Made by a program: the position numbers and the translations under genes
Notes under the pieces: model-generated
Database searches by the model: none
Told to the model about the DNA's origin: nothing
What the model saw: only the letters and a program-made list of their open reading frames with translations
In this document: piece after piece, positions 23,516 to 37,587 of the stretch
How the letters are laid out: each line of letters opens with the position of its first letter
Position numbering within the stretch: the stretch's first letter is position 1
From: Microplitis mediator
Taxonomy: Eukaryota; Arthropoda; Insecta; Hymenoptera; Braconidae
DNA length: 64,000 bases
Reading direction: 5' to 3'
NCBI RefSeq assembly: GCF_029852145.1
Contig: NC_079975.1
Coordinates: 1,240,001-1,304,000 of the forward strand

Positions 23516-26500
23516 CAAGTCAACAGTCCACGAAAAATATAAATTAAATTTGACTTTTTGACATTAACTTCAAAGATAATCGGCACAAATTAGTACAGAA
23601 CTTGTTCATTACAGTCTCGTCTCTGTAATAATGCACTCATTACATCATTTTACTCTATTACATCCACTACAATAACAATTAAGTGTAAGCGAACCCTTAA
23701 AAATTTTTAAGTGAGAGTAAAAGCCAACACTTTGCTTCTAAAGTGCGCAGTAAATAAAAGTATATAAAAAAGACCGTACATAATATTCAAAAAACTCAAC
23801 TCCAGCTCAATCCATTACAGTGAAAATAAAAAATACAAAGTAAATGACTTATAATTCAGGAATAAAAAGTCATTAAAAAGGGCAAGTGAGCGTAATCTCA
23901 AATCCATAATGTCTACCATTACAGCTCAATAAAAATTTAATCCAATAAAATAACACACTGCGGACAAAAAAAACATCACGCAATAGGGGCATTAAAAAAT
24001 ATATACCACCATCGGTGTGTCCCTAACAATAGTCACCAACAAGTGATTTAACGATTTGTCTTAAAAGCTGTAATAAATTTTATTTTCCGACATATTGCAA
24101 ACAGATCAGCCGACCCTACCAACAACACCGATAAAAATCTCCATAATCACCAGATGATGTAGAAAAAAAAAAAATAAAAAACAATTACTCCAAGCATAGG
24201 AAAATAATCCTCAGTAAATATTATTACATTAGGATCTAAATCACTTGGAATTGATAATAAAATAGACTGAAATTAAATAACGTAACGTAAATACAAGCCG
24301 ACACCTCCGTTATCCAGCAATTTATATATACATTTTTTTGTTCTGGTCTTTTAGACATGTAGCAGTGACATTAATGTCTCTGTCGACAATGGAACTCGAT
24401 TTACAGACCAGAGACACGCAAATCACGTACCATCCTGGCACGCTTCTGTTTTTTTGTATCTGGATTTTGTTATCTGGAAATGGAGGTGCGAAGATTTATA
24501 CAAGTTGGTCTTTAGTTAAAATAAATTAATCGATGAAATCTGATTGGTTTTCATTATTTTTTACATGCGAGTCTACGGTTTTCAGCAAAAGAGAAAAATT
24601 AAATTGAGGCGGGAGTTTTAAAATATTGTAAGTGGCTTTTAAGTCGCGTTCACTTGGTTACTTTTCAGTCTTTGTCGAGTAATATGCGGGTATAACACGT
24701 GTTCGGAACAAGCACCATCGGTCTTTTCTAGCCACGCTGTTCCGGCACGTACGCTAACCTAATACAAAGTTTCTATCCCATCCTGAAAGAGGCGGAGGAC
24801 AGGGGGGAGGGAAGAGAAGAGGATTATGGCCTAGGGACATGGTGCTCATCCCCTGGGTGAAGATGATGGGAGGCGCCCTTTTGACGAGCACTTGGATATT
24901 CTCCGGAGAATCAAAGCCCTGTATGCATCAATTATTAAACTAAATCAATTATTTATTTGTGAATAATTATCAATTATCGCAGTTTCGGGGCTTTGTTGTC
25001 TTTAGTTGTTCGAGGTATTAATTTACTATAAACTTAAACAAATTTTTTCAAATCCTTTAATTTTATTTTAAAAAAATACTATGGCCGAAAATAGGCCGAT
25101 TCAATTGACGGTCAAATTTCGGTGTATTTGATAAGAATATAAATTTTTCGGGTAACTTTGGGCCAAATATTTTCACCCGGAAAGATACACAGAAAAAAAA
25201 AATTCTCGACTGAAGGTAAATATTCTTGATTCAAGAAAATTTTGAAGACCTAAATTTTCTCCGATAAAGTAGAAATTTTCTCCGACCAAGACGAATTTTT
25301 TTTAACCAAGATAAATTTTCTTGGGTCAAGAAAATCTTGACTTGGTTCCCGAAAACGTTTGTTTTCAAAAATATTTTCTTGACTCAAGATAACTTTTTTT
25401 CTGTGTATTAAAATTATTTATTTTATTGCGGAGGTCTAGTGATTCGGTCATACGAGACGAATATTTATTTCACGTTAAGAAATCGCTTGAAACATTAATA
25501 TTTATATTTTAATGGGTAATGGACTGAAAAAGAAGCTTCGGTAATAAGTAAATCGGATTTGAAATTTTTTAAAAATCATTTACCATAAAAATCTCCGAAT
25601 CTTCTTGTGGAAAAGCACCAGTTTTGTTTATTTATGGTATTTGTAAGTCATAAGCTTTTATTTGTAGTAAAGGAATATTTTATTTCAGTACTCAGGACTT
25701 TTATCTTTTGACGAAATTAAATGAAATACATATTATGAAAAAGCTCACTGTAGCTTATTTTCAATAAACGGATATTTTGAAACATGAAACCGATTATGTA
25801 GAAGGTATAGACACAAATTTAATTTTTCAAAGACTGTGAGCACTCAAGTACGGGAATAATTTTTAATAGAATTTCATGTCCTGCAAATAAATATACATAC
25901 CCCCTCCCCATTTTTTTTATTTTCATTTCAAACTCATTTCCCTCTTATTACTTTGTTCATAAATTTGTAAGTTCATCATCCAACTAATTTATTAACGTCA
26001 ATTTAATAATTAAAAATCGCGTTACCGTTTTCACAACTTACCCGTCATAAGTAATTCCCACATAAAATAATGAAACAATAAAATATAATGAAATCGCTCA
26101 TATTTATTTACAGCAACAAAATATTTAATTAACCACTAAAATATATTTATCCAGGCAAAACAAATAATAAATTCCGCAAATATAAAATTTTATTTCACCT
26201 CATATTTGCTAGCTCTCTACGCTGCTCAAACAAAACAATATAACCTACACTTAGCTTTAAAAAAATTACCATTTAAATTAAATATCACATGTGAGCACAT
26301 TTTTATGCCTTAATAAAATTACGAAACACTTTTTTATTATTCTCGAAAACGGAAAACATGGAAGTAGTAATAGAAAAATAATTTCGCGGAAAATAATAAA
26401 TATGACATAATTTTTTTTATTCAAATGGTATTACAGCTATGGCATAATAAGCTTCGGGGATTTACGATCATGTCCGAGGGTTGTCGAGACACCCATTGAT

Positions 26501-29401
26501 ACAGGATATTTCGGAAACATGGGTAGAAATCTTGTTTGAATTGGAAATATCGTGGGTTTACCTCGGGACAATTGAAGGTAACCAACGAAAACGTCGCCGC
26601 AGATGTATGTAGGAAGCGTACGAGCAAAGGAGCTAACGATAGCTATCCAATAGAGGAGAAGCAAACTTAGAAACCGTATAAGCAGCTTTCTATACAGCAG
26701 AGACAGACTGAAAAGCTGCGGAGGTTCTGTAACCACAAACCTTTTTACTTCTTAAGAAGTTACGACGTGACCCTTTTACCAACTTTTATATGAAAACCAA
26801 AAAATACTCCCACTTCTCCCCAGCCCTCACCCTGCCTCGGTATCTGCGCTACTTTATTTTATTCTGGTTTTGTTTTATTATTTGCCGGCAGCTCACTTTG
26901 CTGTACCGCTAATCTTTTAGTTGAATGCTTTTTCGAAAATATAAAACGTAAAGTATGTTGGTAAAATCATGAGTAAATCCGAGAGATTTTTATTTTAGAA
27001 AGAGATTGAGTGAAATCTCACGGGTTTAGCTTTTTGTTGGATAACAAAAAAAATTATGAATAAATCTTATAATCTGGTAGATGCAACGCCGATTAAAATA
27101 TATATTTATTTTACGTCGGATTTTCCTACGGAAAAATGTTTGACATACGGAAAAAATATTTCATTAATTTAGTTATTTTCAAAAATATAATAATCCCGAG
27201 CATGGAGATTTAGTTTTTTCAAGGAGATTTTAATTTCGCTTCAAAAGCTACCATAAGTATTTTTATAATGGGAGCATTTAATCCGATAGTTTTTTTTTTG
27301 ATAGTTAATAAGTATTTCAGTACAATTTTTTTTTTAATTTTTAACTGACGTTGAATCATTTCAAGGTCTAGAAATAATTTTCGGTATGGAATATTGACTT
27401 TTCAGTATAAAAGAACGTAGGAAAGTTTTAATAATTGGCAGTAATTGATTTTATTGAAAGTATATTTCATTTTTGGAAATTTGGAAATTAATAATTCGCT
27501 AGCGGTAGAGTCTGGCAGAGTCTTAATAGCTCACGCGAGTAGAATGAAATAAAATATTAGTGATAAATTCGACTGAGAAACGAGTCATATTCGTGATTGA
27601 TCAATAAAAAATTCATTATCTGCAGAAGAATAGAATTTATTTCTGGATGTTGAAATTTTTGTAATGTAGATATTAATTTTTTACCCACCCCTTCTTTTTT
27701 GTCATAACATATTTTAGAACACAGAAAAATAGAGCAAAGTAATAAAAATTTCTATACCACAACTGGATTTTTTTTTTTTTTCAATAAAAGTTAAAAAACA
27801 ATTTTTGGCTCGACCTATTTTTGAAAGAAAAATTTGAAACTTCCCTTCGTCGTATTGATAAAAGAAAAGTTGAAAAAAACAGGACGAATTTTAAGACTAA
27901 ATGTCAATTTGTATCTTTGATTTTAAAAAAAATTTTAGCGATCGATTTGACAGAGAAATAGAAGTAAGTGAGCATAATTACCCTTTAAATAAAAAATAAG
28001 AGGAAGCTTCGCTAAGCGAAGGTAAAGGACAAAATGACAATAGATTATAAATGTTAGCAAACAAGTAAAATTAAATAGTAATAAGTAGAATAGCCCATTA
28101 AGTCAGACAAGTTTTTGCGGTTTCTCACGACTAATGGACGTATAAAAGTAATCCTCTGGCACACGGGAAACTCGACTAAAACAAGCAGGATCAGGAGCAG
28201 AAGAAGCTGATGAAGAAGAGAGAATGAACTGCTATCTTTTCTCATTCCATCTTTCTAGTCTTTCCAACGAGCAAATCATCTGCGACTGCACACGTCCGTT
28301 CGTCGCTCGTTAGTGTTACGTTCCCACACTCTTCACTATTTAACCGGGTTTAAAAAAAACAAGAAAATAAAATCTACCGCCAAGTCATTTGCTTTATGCA
28401 CTCTCGTGAATATGTGCTCTAACATCAAAACATTTTTATTATCAAAGCAGGTGAAAATAAAAAAATGTTTGTATAGTAAATATACATGACGAAGCTTATT
28501 TTTGAGTAAATTTAAATTCTTTCAGGCCATGCAGAGTGCAGACTCTGTAGCAACCAAGTCTAATCTACTTTGGTGGATTTAGTCTTGATGTATCTTTGCG
28601 AACGTCACGTCAACAACTACAAATCCGTGTTAACATCAGAGGTGATTATTTGAGACATCAGCGAAAGGCTTTTGGGTTTATGTTTAGAAAAGGATGATGA
28701 GGTTACGGAAGACGGAGGAGTGGGAAGAGAGGATGACGAGGAGTGCAGGGCCAGGGGAGATCCAGATGTAAGAGGATATATCAGGTGTCAGAATAAAGAT
28801 TCAAGTTTTCGAGAGCGTGACATGATGAGTGACTATGGAACCCCGTGATGATCTCCTGAGCTTCTATCCGTGTCACATTAAGTTTGCGGTAAGCACTTTA
28901 GTGTGTGGATGCTGGCAGCTTTGCAATGCTTGATCCCTTATCCTCATCTATTATATATACCACTGTAGCTTTAATATATAACTATTATACATCCTATGCA
29001 TGTATGGATCTGTTCTGTCGGACCGTGATGTGTCTCGCGCTGGTGTACCTCAGCACGTTGGTACGTCGGTACGCTCTTTGCTGATGGCTCAGCTCGGCAG
29101 CCTCAAGGCCCCTGAGGACCTAAATGTAATGCGATTTGCAAGCGTTATCGCGGCCCAAACATGACCTACCAGACATTTGGATACTGCCACTGGGTGTCCC
29201 ACGATGCCGCATAGACATTTGCATAAACACACCACGACACGACTACTAGGCCCTATTGTTATGTCTTTTATATACATATATATTGTACCAGGGATCTATA
29301 GTCCTTATGTCTTTCATGTCTATCCTATTAATTGTTGATTGTAACTCGGGTATCAACAACATCTTGCTTGTCTACAGTAATTCGACTATTCATTTTTTAT
29401 T
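23516..29401. other. AT-rich intronic stretch with one small element
   Basis: Apart from the element at 25186-25407 there is no recognisable gene. GC-richer patches lie at 24700-24920 and 28540-29240 and may be conserved noncoding DNA. Neither shows a splice-bounded frame that I recognise. Confidence 0.45.
25186..25407. mobile_element. Small TA-flanked element with TTCTTG/CAAGAA motif array
   Basis: TIRs TACACAGAAAAAAA and TTTTTTTCTGTGTA, with TA at both ends. The 220-bp interior repeats AAGAAAATTTTGA, TTCTTGATTCAAGA, TTCTTGGGTCAAGA and ATTTTCTTGACTCAAGA. It belongs with 49835-50083, which has the same termini and motif. Confidence 0.8.
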
Positions 29402-30011
29402 TACACTGTAAAAAATCACCGGGGTGAGTCCAAGCGGTGTAGGTGTTAAAAATATCGGTGTTAAATTTACCCCCGAAAGTGGTGTGAAAATAACGCTGCC
29501 GCCGGTGTAAATATTCTGTACCGGTGTTAAAAAAAATTCCTCGGTGTTAAAATAACGCCGCCGCCGGTGTAAATATTCTAGACCGGTGTTAAAATAACGC
29601 CGCCGCCGGTGTAGATATTCTTTACCGGTGTTAAAATATTTTACTGTGTGAATATTTTTACTTACTCGATCGCTATACTTGTTATTAACGATATTTTTTA
29701 TTAATTTTCATAAATAACTAATATTTTTTATGTTTTATAATCTTTAAACTTAATACTCCAAGCGGACGCAATTTACCCCGGTTTTACTCCGCTTTTACAC
29801 CAGTTACTCCGCTTTTACACCAGTTACTCCGCTTTTACACCGGTTCACTGCTTTTACACCGGTATTACTCCGCTTTTACTCCGGTTACCCCGCTTTAACA
29901 CCGGTATTTTTAACACTGGTGTATTACTCCTCCTACACCGGTGTAATTTTATTTTAACACCGGGCGGAGTTAAAACGAGTCCGTTTTTAACACCGCTCTT
30001 TTTACAGTATA
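29402..30011 (+). mobile_element. ACCGGT-array DNA element, copy E
   Basis: Starts TACACTGTAAAAAATCACC; the right end is CTCTTTTTACAGTATA with one TIR change (GTATA for GTGTA). It carries about three to four left-array units with ATAACGCCGCCGCCGGTGT, the AT-rich spacer, and about seven right-array units. Confidence 0.92.
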
Positions 30012-30352
30012 TGAATCAGTTGACTTTTTTTGACGTGGAATTGCTCCTAATTTCGCTCTTTACAATACGACTAGGGAAATACAATTTTTTTAGGTTTGTT
30101 TGTTATAAATGTCTCGTACAGAGAGCACAGGAGTGTGACAGCGAAATTATCAGGGACTGAAACCGCGAATTAGTATAGAGAAAAAAAAAGTAAAAAGTCG
30201 GAAAGTTGTTTATGGGAAAGGAGATCAAGAGAAAAAAAAAGTAAATGAATGAGGACCGAAAGGAAGAGAAAGCATTGATTGAAGAAGGTAATGATTGACC
30301 ATTGATTAACGAAGACAAGCGATTTAGGGGAGATTAAAAGTTTATCGTCTAG

Positions 30353-30583
30353 TTGGAGAGACAGAAGGTGACGCTGACGGAGTCGAACGGGCAAGTGATG
30401 GAGCACAAGTTTTGCCGGGCGTACAGAGAAGAACGGCTACGTCTGACGGATCTCGGCATTCGGCCTCTTGCCCGGGACAAATTAACTCGGTCGAGAATTG
30501 AACGAGCTGTAGCACGAGACTCGCCCGGATCGAACGGCTCTTTCATCATGCACATGTCCGGCTTTACTTTTATGACCAAGTAA
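30353..30583 (+). other. Unassigned small open frame in a GC-richer block
   Basis: An open frame of about 76 codons, entered after CGTCTAG (an acceptor-like AG) and ending at TAA. From the internal ATG (at about 30398) it would give about 61 residues beginning MEHKFCRAYREERL and ending HMSGFTFMTK. Codons end preferentially in G or C, unlike the flanking AT-rich DNA, and AATAAA follows within 30 bases of the stop. The antisense strand is also open over the same stretch, so this could equally be a conserved noncoding block. I recognise no domain. Confidence 0.25.
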
Positions 30584-30949
30584 AAAGTGAATTAAAATAA
30601 TAACAATAAAACCATAATGTAAGAAGAAAATAAAAAAATTTTATTTTCAAAGCACATTTAATTTTTCATATGTACCCGCATCCATCAAATCCCAAAAGCT
30701 TTATGAAACTTTCTCTCTATACCTTCAATATTTTTATAACGAAGTTGTTGATTATTTTTTTTTTTATTAATTTTTTTCAGAGTTTAGTTATAAAAATGTA
30801 GAGAGGAGCTGGGAGAGAGAGAAAGAGTTGATGAATTTTAAAAGTAACTAAAGCTTTGACTATTCGGTTGAGACTCGCGCGTGGTTCCACCGAAAGTTTA
30901 AAAAAAAATCTTTTTTATTTTTTTTTATTTTTTGGTAAATTCTCTTTCT

Positions 30950-31480
30950 CGCTTTGTGGAGTCTCGATTTCCTCTCGGTCGAGTGTTTTGCATTTTCGAG
31001 TGATTTCGAGAGCCGACGGGAGTGCAAGAGAGAAAGAGAACAAGCGCAATTTTCTCCGGGCCACGGGTCCAACCCGCTTCATATTTTCATTCACACCACC
31101 AATCTCATTCTCTTTTCTCTCTCTTCCGTGCTTTTACCCGCTCACACCTCTTTATTGAGTTGTATACAGACGCGCATATACAAGTATATATAGACATACA
31201 AGCGGTGGTGTAGGTGTAGGTGAATGCAGATCTGTGTTGAAGCATAGATGGAGGTGTAGAGAATGAATTCATCCAGTTTCAAGTTATTTGTAGGTACGTG
31301 TGCGTTTGTTCGAGTAGCGCACGCCTCGATGATTTCAATCCGTTTCGTGATGAAGCCAGAGCCCGGGGCGAAAGATCGTTTCGAAATAGGCTGAGCATGT
31401 CGGCTGGGTTTGCGATTCACTTTTCCGGAACAACCGATGATATAGAACAAAACATATCTCCTAAACAATAAAACCACCAG
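30950..31480. other. GC/CpG-richer block, unassigned
   Basis: Two sub-blocks (about 30950-31100 and 31280-31460) stand out from the AT-rich intron. In the second, a plus-strand frame without ATG stays open for about 75 codons and includes ARLDDFNPFRDEARARGE before stopping at TAA; the minus strand is open too. They could be exons of a nested gene or regulatory DNA. I find no family match. Confidence 0.25.
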
Positions 31481-32655
31481 AGCGCTTGTAATACATATTT
31501 TAATAATATTTTATGGAGACTTTTTCAATTCGTTGTCAATTCAGTGGAGAAAAAAAAATTATTTTGAGCTTAAAGAAAATGAACTGATAAAAAATTCCGC
31601 GACCGAGTCATTTTAAAAGTGATGAGAAAAGTCATCGGATCAAATCGCTAAGACGCAATCGACCTCGAGATCGTTTTCGAAGGCCACAAGTTATTGGCTT
31701 TTGTATTTTCTATTTCTGTATGTATGTATGTATAGATATATATATATATACAACTTGAAACTACTTTCCGATCCGATTACGTGGTCTTCCTCATCGTCGT
31801 TCCTGTTTCGAAATACCGGAAGTGAATCGCAGAGAGAATATCCGCGTCGGCCGTACTTACGTCACTATATATATCACTTTGAGATATATATATATGTAGC
31901 TTGTCGAACAAAAGAGACAAAATATAGAGAAAAATTCCAGCGAGACATCAATTTCCCGATACACCCACACTCAGACAATACTGAACTACAGAAAATATAT
32001 ATCTATCTGAAATTACGATTTTCGAAATGAACCTCAATAATAAACCCACCAGAAAGTCTAGACTATTGTTTCATATACTCATTTACAATTTTTAATTTAC
32101 CTTCTTTTCATCATTTTCCGAATTATCACTTCAATGAAATAATTCAAAAATAATAATAACATTTAAATCACAATTTCAAATTTACGTTTCCATTCACGAG
32201 AGCTCAACGGATCATAAAAAGAAGCAGTACAATTTTTCATTAAATTTAGTCGCGAAATAAAAAATTTCACGGTTACAAATACTTTTACGTAATACCCTTT
32301 ATAAAGCGTGAAAGTAATAATAACAATGTAACAATGAATGGAAATATACATATATATGTATAGAAAAAAAAGGCAGCTGGCAGATAAAATGTTGTCTGTA
32401 GACATATAACGTTTTTAATTAGCAATTACAAGTCTAACACATTAATTTCCGTTTGGTTGGGCGGATTGCGATGAGCAGGGCCGTAGCCCAGCGGACAGTA
32501 AATGCAAATAGGTTTGCAGTACAGCAGGTACAGTGGAGGCCAATTGATTGAATTGACTCCGTATTCACGTATAAATTCATTTTCTCTCTCTCGTTTTATC
32601 TCTTTCTCACTTTGTCTACCCTTTAAACTTTCCTCTGCTTCGACCCAGTCCCTTT

Positions 32656-32693
32656 ATCTCTCTCTCTTTCTATATATATATATATATATATAT
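32656..32693. repeat. (TC)n followed by (TA)n microsatellite
   Basis: A compound dinucleotide repeat. Confidence 0.95.
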
Positions 32694-34284
32694 TTGTATG
32701 CATCAACTGCCTAACCAAGTATATACTTGTGCTATAGCTCATACACATCCCCTGGACAATTGTATATTTACGCTTGCAAGCGTCACATAAATGCGAGTGA
32801 ATCCTGCGGAAAGTAGGTGTACACTTGCGTCACGAATACAAGAGGAATCTGCGGAGTGAGGGTTGAAGTGGGAGGGCCGGGGATGGCCGGGTGGTGACGG
32901 AGGAGAGGAATATGGATGCAGAATATAATGGTACGAGTGAATTTTCCGTGAAACGCAAAACCAATGGAATGCATGTGGATGAATGCGAAACCTATTGGAG
33001 CGTACGATTGTGTCCTAGTTCCAACGTACTATAATAATGCCTGTTTCCCGTTTGCGGAATACTTTGCGGTGTAAATCTCCAACGTCACGCAGCATCTATT
33101 AGGAACTCAATATTACGACACTTTGCGCGATTAATTCAACAGAAAATTGTAAATCGCTGATGTTAAAACATTTTTTTCTAGTTTTGTTGTAGGGTCAATT
33201 TGGTTATGGGGATTTTCAAATACTGGTTTTAGGATTTATTAATTAAATTATTGGATCAATGATTTTATTTGTCTGATCAACGGGAATTTCTGTTTTAATA
33301 TTATCTGTAATTAGTGACCTAAATTTATGTATTGTCAAAATTTGTTATTAATAGATTACGAATGGTTGTATGCAAACTATTGTTCGCAAGCAAGAATTTT
33401 AGGTGCGACTATAAAATTCAGTAAAATATCCTAATTTTTCAATGAATTTTCCAGAATTTCATTGAACTTTTTGACCATATAAATTATCGTAAATTCGTGA
33501 TAAAAAATTTCACAAGATTCTAAAATTCCGAAATTTTGAATTTAAATTATAAGAAAAATTTTGAAAGTATTCTATTACGGACACACTCAAAGTATCGATT
33601 TTTTTAAAACATTCAAAATTATGTTTATTATTTTAAATTGACAAATTTCGGTACTAAATTCCATGGACTTGTGAGGAAATGAATAAAATGAGTTTAAAAT
33701 GAAATTAATGACAAGTGGTATAAAATTAGCAACAAAATATAATTATTAAAGTTTTATATGAGTTATAATCCTTATGCGGTGGAAGCGAACACAAAGAGAA
33801 AACGTATTTGTGTAATTTCAAATGTCAGAGAGCATAATTATTGTCTGTATATCAAAAGTTAAGTTTAGATAATGGGAGTTTTAGAGTGACGGATAAACTG
33901 AGAGTCTTCAATTATCAAACCTCAAATAGTAGTAACTACGTCGGCTACATACGACAGATTTTGTTTTTAACCTCGTTATTATGTAGTAGCTGAGAGTGTA
34001 GATAGAAGGAGGCAAAACAGAAATAGAGTTGAAGGGAGCCTTGAGTCGGTGAGAGAGCGAATGGCGCGAGTGGCTCGAGTAAAATGCGTTGAGAGCTGCT
34101 TTAATATCTCCGGAAGCACACTGGTACGTCCCTTGTTATACGCTAATTCCTTTTGATGATTCTGGAAATTTGCGGAAGCCTCTGTCGTTATATGGCATTT
34201 CGTTATTTCGCTCTTACACGCGCTACGTTATCCCACTTGTTCTTTTGTCGAGTTAAAATATATAACAACCAACATACATTCACG

Positions 34285-34304
34285 TATATATATATATATA
34301 TATA
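34285..34304. repeat. (TA)n microsatellite
   Basis: A run of about ten TA units. Confidence 0.95.
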
Positions 34305-36815
34305 GTATGTACCCACTAAAACTCAGTACGACCTTATACTCCAACTAGTTAGCTGTTGGACGGACAATTCGAATTATGGTGCTGAGGACTTATACGGATG
34401 TAGGGAAATTAAAATCAGTCCAACTCTGAAACCACGTAAATTTATCTCACTTGTTTTCTGGGCTTTTGTATCATTTGCTTTTAATATTACATCAGATGTT
34501 ATGTTTCAACGAAATCACTCGACTGTAGAGAAGGATTTTGTTGGAAAAAAAAAAAAATACTGAGTTTTCATGAAAAATAAAATTTAGTTCTTTAAAAAAA
34601 TTGAAATATAAAAAAATGATGTGGAGAACTTTATCTACCCTCGAATTTTAGTCTGACTTTTGGCTAGAATTTGGAAAAAAAAATTTTTGAAGATCAATTG
34701 AAGTTTGTATTGGAAACTAACCAACCATTGGGGGAAAAATAAACACGGTTGGGTTCCAACGGGTATGTCGCTTTTATTGAAGCTCTTATCAAGAACCATT
34801 GGGAGCCAATAAACTCGTAAATTTCAACCAAGCAACTCTGAAAAATATAATTTTCTGTAAGAAAACTGAGAGAAGAATCCAAGAGAAAATTAGGATTATA
34901 TAAATTTCCAGCGACACACAAACTCTTTTGTCGAGGAAAAATAAAAAAAATAGAAGCGTTGGTTAGCTAACAAAAGGACTACTCAACGGGCGTAAAGCAG
35001 AAACTTGAATGGTTATTAAACTTGATACACCCGCCGTAGCAGCAGCTAGAGCACGCAGCTGCTGTTGAATCTTGTACGTGTTTTCTCACAGACAAGATGT
35101 ACACAGCGGCAAAGAAATTCTCTCCAGTGACGTCAAACAATGGGTCATCATCCTTTTCCAACGGCATCAAATTACGTGTATGTCGTCTCGTGTGTGCCGT
35201 CTTTCAGCATCATATCCCGCCGCTATTGTCTCGTCATTTATTATTCACCGTCCACTAAATCTTCAAAGGCTTTTTTAATAACAATATTCATATATCACGC
35301 ATCCCAAAATAGAGCGTCATAAGTAAATTCGGGTACTCTTTCCCTCTTCATCTCCGTCTACTCCTTTATTGTTCATATAGACTATCAGCAACAAACAAGT
35401 TAGAAGAACCCAATGAAATAAAAAAGACCTGAGCAAAACGAGGCAACAACAAAATTTTTCATTTAATTTTTTTTTTCTTTTTCGAGCTTTTATTTTCAAA
35501 TTCTAGTGCAAGTCATACTTCTCACTTGAATTTACACATGAATTACCAGACTTGTTAGATTTTATTATTAATTTTTTTGAAGCCACTCGAATTTTTCAAA
35601 AAAAGTATTTTTCATGGCAGTTAAAATTCATCTTTTTTTTTTTGGCTTTTTTAAATTTTTAAAATCCAAAATTACAAATAAATATTTGAGCTTAGAAGAG
35701 CCCAGATACAGCCGGCGGGAAATAACTAAAAATTTGAAAATATTGAATCGTGATTTATGTGATTTGTCGGGCACATTTTTTCCGTCAGTACGTGGACGTC
35801 GACCCAGTAATCCGTTTTCCGTTCGATACAAAACTCTGACGGATACTCTACAACTACAACTTCAACTACAGCTACAACTAACAGCTAGTAGACTAGTACA
35901 CATATCCAATGGCGTCTGTAGAGTAGTATATATTTTAAACTATATTCTGCAATATTTCCACAGGCAATAACATCCAACAATAACTCGAGATATCAAAGAA
36001 ATCAACGCCACGTTGATTCAGCGATGTGCTACGGGAATTGGCAATTGTGAACATTTCAACACCATACCTCGTCACTGTCATTCTTTTCTCTTACATCTCT
36101 ACCCGACTTTCATACTCTCCTCATGTGCATTACCTCCATCTCTCCCCCCACCCCCTACCTCCTACAGCTGTATACACTTCATCATCTGGTGTATGGAACA
36201 GTGGAAACAGTAGTAAAGAGCACAGTGCATCAGACACGAGTCAACGTTAGCTCAGGCATACAACAGACCGGATAGTGTATGCCTTTCTTGCTTTATCTTC
36301 AGCTTTATTTTTCTACGAGGCTTTTTCTTCTAGACGTGCCATTTTTGTTCCTTACACAAGCACTCTTAGTGCTGAAGGAACTGCTGGTGGTAGTCCTTGA
36401 GGTTGCCGGGAACCATTTCTTCCGAGCTGTCACCCAGGCCATTCGTAGATTGTACTCTTGTTCGGTGGTACTCTTTCTCCGGCGTGTCGACGCTTACAAA
36501 CGATCTCTGCGTCAGAATTACGGATTGTAGAGAACCAGGAAGGAAAAATCATTTCCTGCGAGACGATGGAAGCAAACCCCATTTTTAGTTTCAGGCTTTA
36601 CTTTGTTGCTCCTCAACTTTTAAAACTTTAAAACTCGATAATTATTTCAACATTCTTAATTTAGATTACTCTTTTATGTCTTAATTTTTTGTGTTCGTAA
36701 TGGAACACTCACAAGATGGCGCCCGTTTTCAATAAAACTTTTGGCTTTTGAATTTTAAATCGATTATTTAAGTTGGCATAAATTTAGAAATGTTTACGAA
36801 GAAAGTTATCATTAT

Positions 36816-37587
36816 TACACTGCAAAAAGAGCGGTGTTAAAAATGGACTCGTTTTAACTCCGCCTGGTGTAAAAATGAAATTACACTGGTGTAGGAGGAG
36901 TAATAATACACCGGTGTTAAAAATACCGGTGTTAAAGCGGAGTAAAACTGGTGTAAAAGCGGAGTAACTGGTGTAAAAACGGAGTAATATCGGTGTAAAA
37001 GCGGGGTAACCGGTGTCAAGGCGGAGTAACTGGTGTAAAAACGGAGTAATATCGGTGTAAAAGCGGGGTAACCGGTGTCAAGGCGGAGTAACTGGTGTAA
37101 AAACGGAGTAATATCGGTGTAAAAGCGGAGTAACCGGTGTAAAAACGGAGTAACATCGGTGTAAAAGCGGGGTAACCGGTGTAAAAGCGGAGTAACTGGT
37201 GTAAAAACGGAGTAACATCGGTGTAACCGGTGTAAAAGCGGAGTAACTGGTGTAAAAGCGGAGTAAAACCGGGGTAAATTGCGTCCGCTTGGAGTATTAA
37301 GTTTAAAGATTATAAAACACAAAAAATATCTGTTCTTTATGAAAATTAATAAAAAATATCATTTTTTAACAAGTATAGTGATCGAGTAAGTAAAAATATT
37401 TACAAAGTAAAATATTTTAACACCGTTAAAGAATATTTACACCGGTGGCGGCGTTATTTCAACACCGATACAGAATATTTACACCAGTGACGGCGTTATT
37501 TTAACACCGCTTTCAGGGGTAAATTTAACACCGATAATTTTAACACCTACACCGCTTGGACTTACCCCGGTGATTTTTTACAGTGTA
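36816..37587 (-). mobile_element. ACCGGT-array DNA element, copy F (expanded, homogenised array)
   Basis: Starts TACACTGCAAAAAGAGCGG and ends TTTTTTACAGTGTA. The 20-22 bp array is expanded (about 36940-37270) and shows a higher-order repeat of about 64 bp: the trio 'AACTGGTGTAAAAACGGAGT - AATATCGGTGTAAAAGCGGGG - TAACCGGTGTCAAGGCGG' recurs, with close variants following. This points to recent local unequal exchange. The left array is short, with about two units. The 161-residue open frame on the minus strand is compositional. Confidence 0.93.

Larger units (their letters stand above)
30012..36815. other. Intronic stretch with GC-richer open blocks and simple repeats
   Basis: Apart from the blocks listed separately (30353-30583, 30950-31480) and the simple repeats, it is AT-rich. 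A GC-richer purine-rich stretch lies at about 32780-33070. Open frames at 36013-36590 overlap on one strand in all phases and look compositional. Confidence 0.4.
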
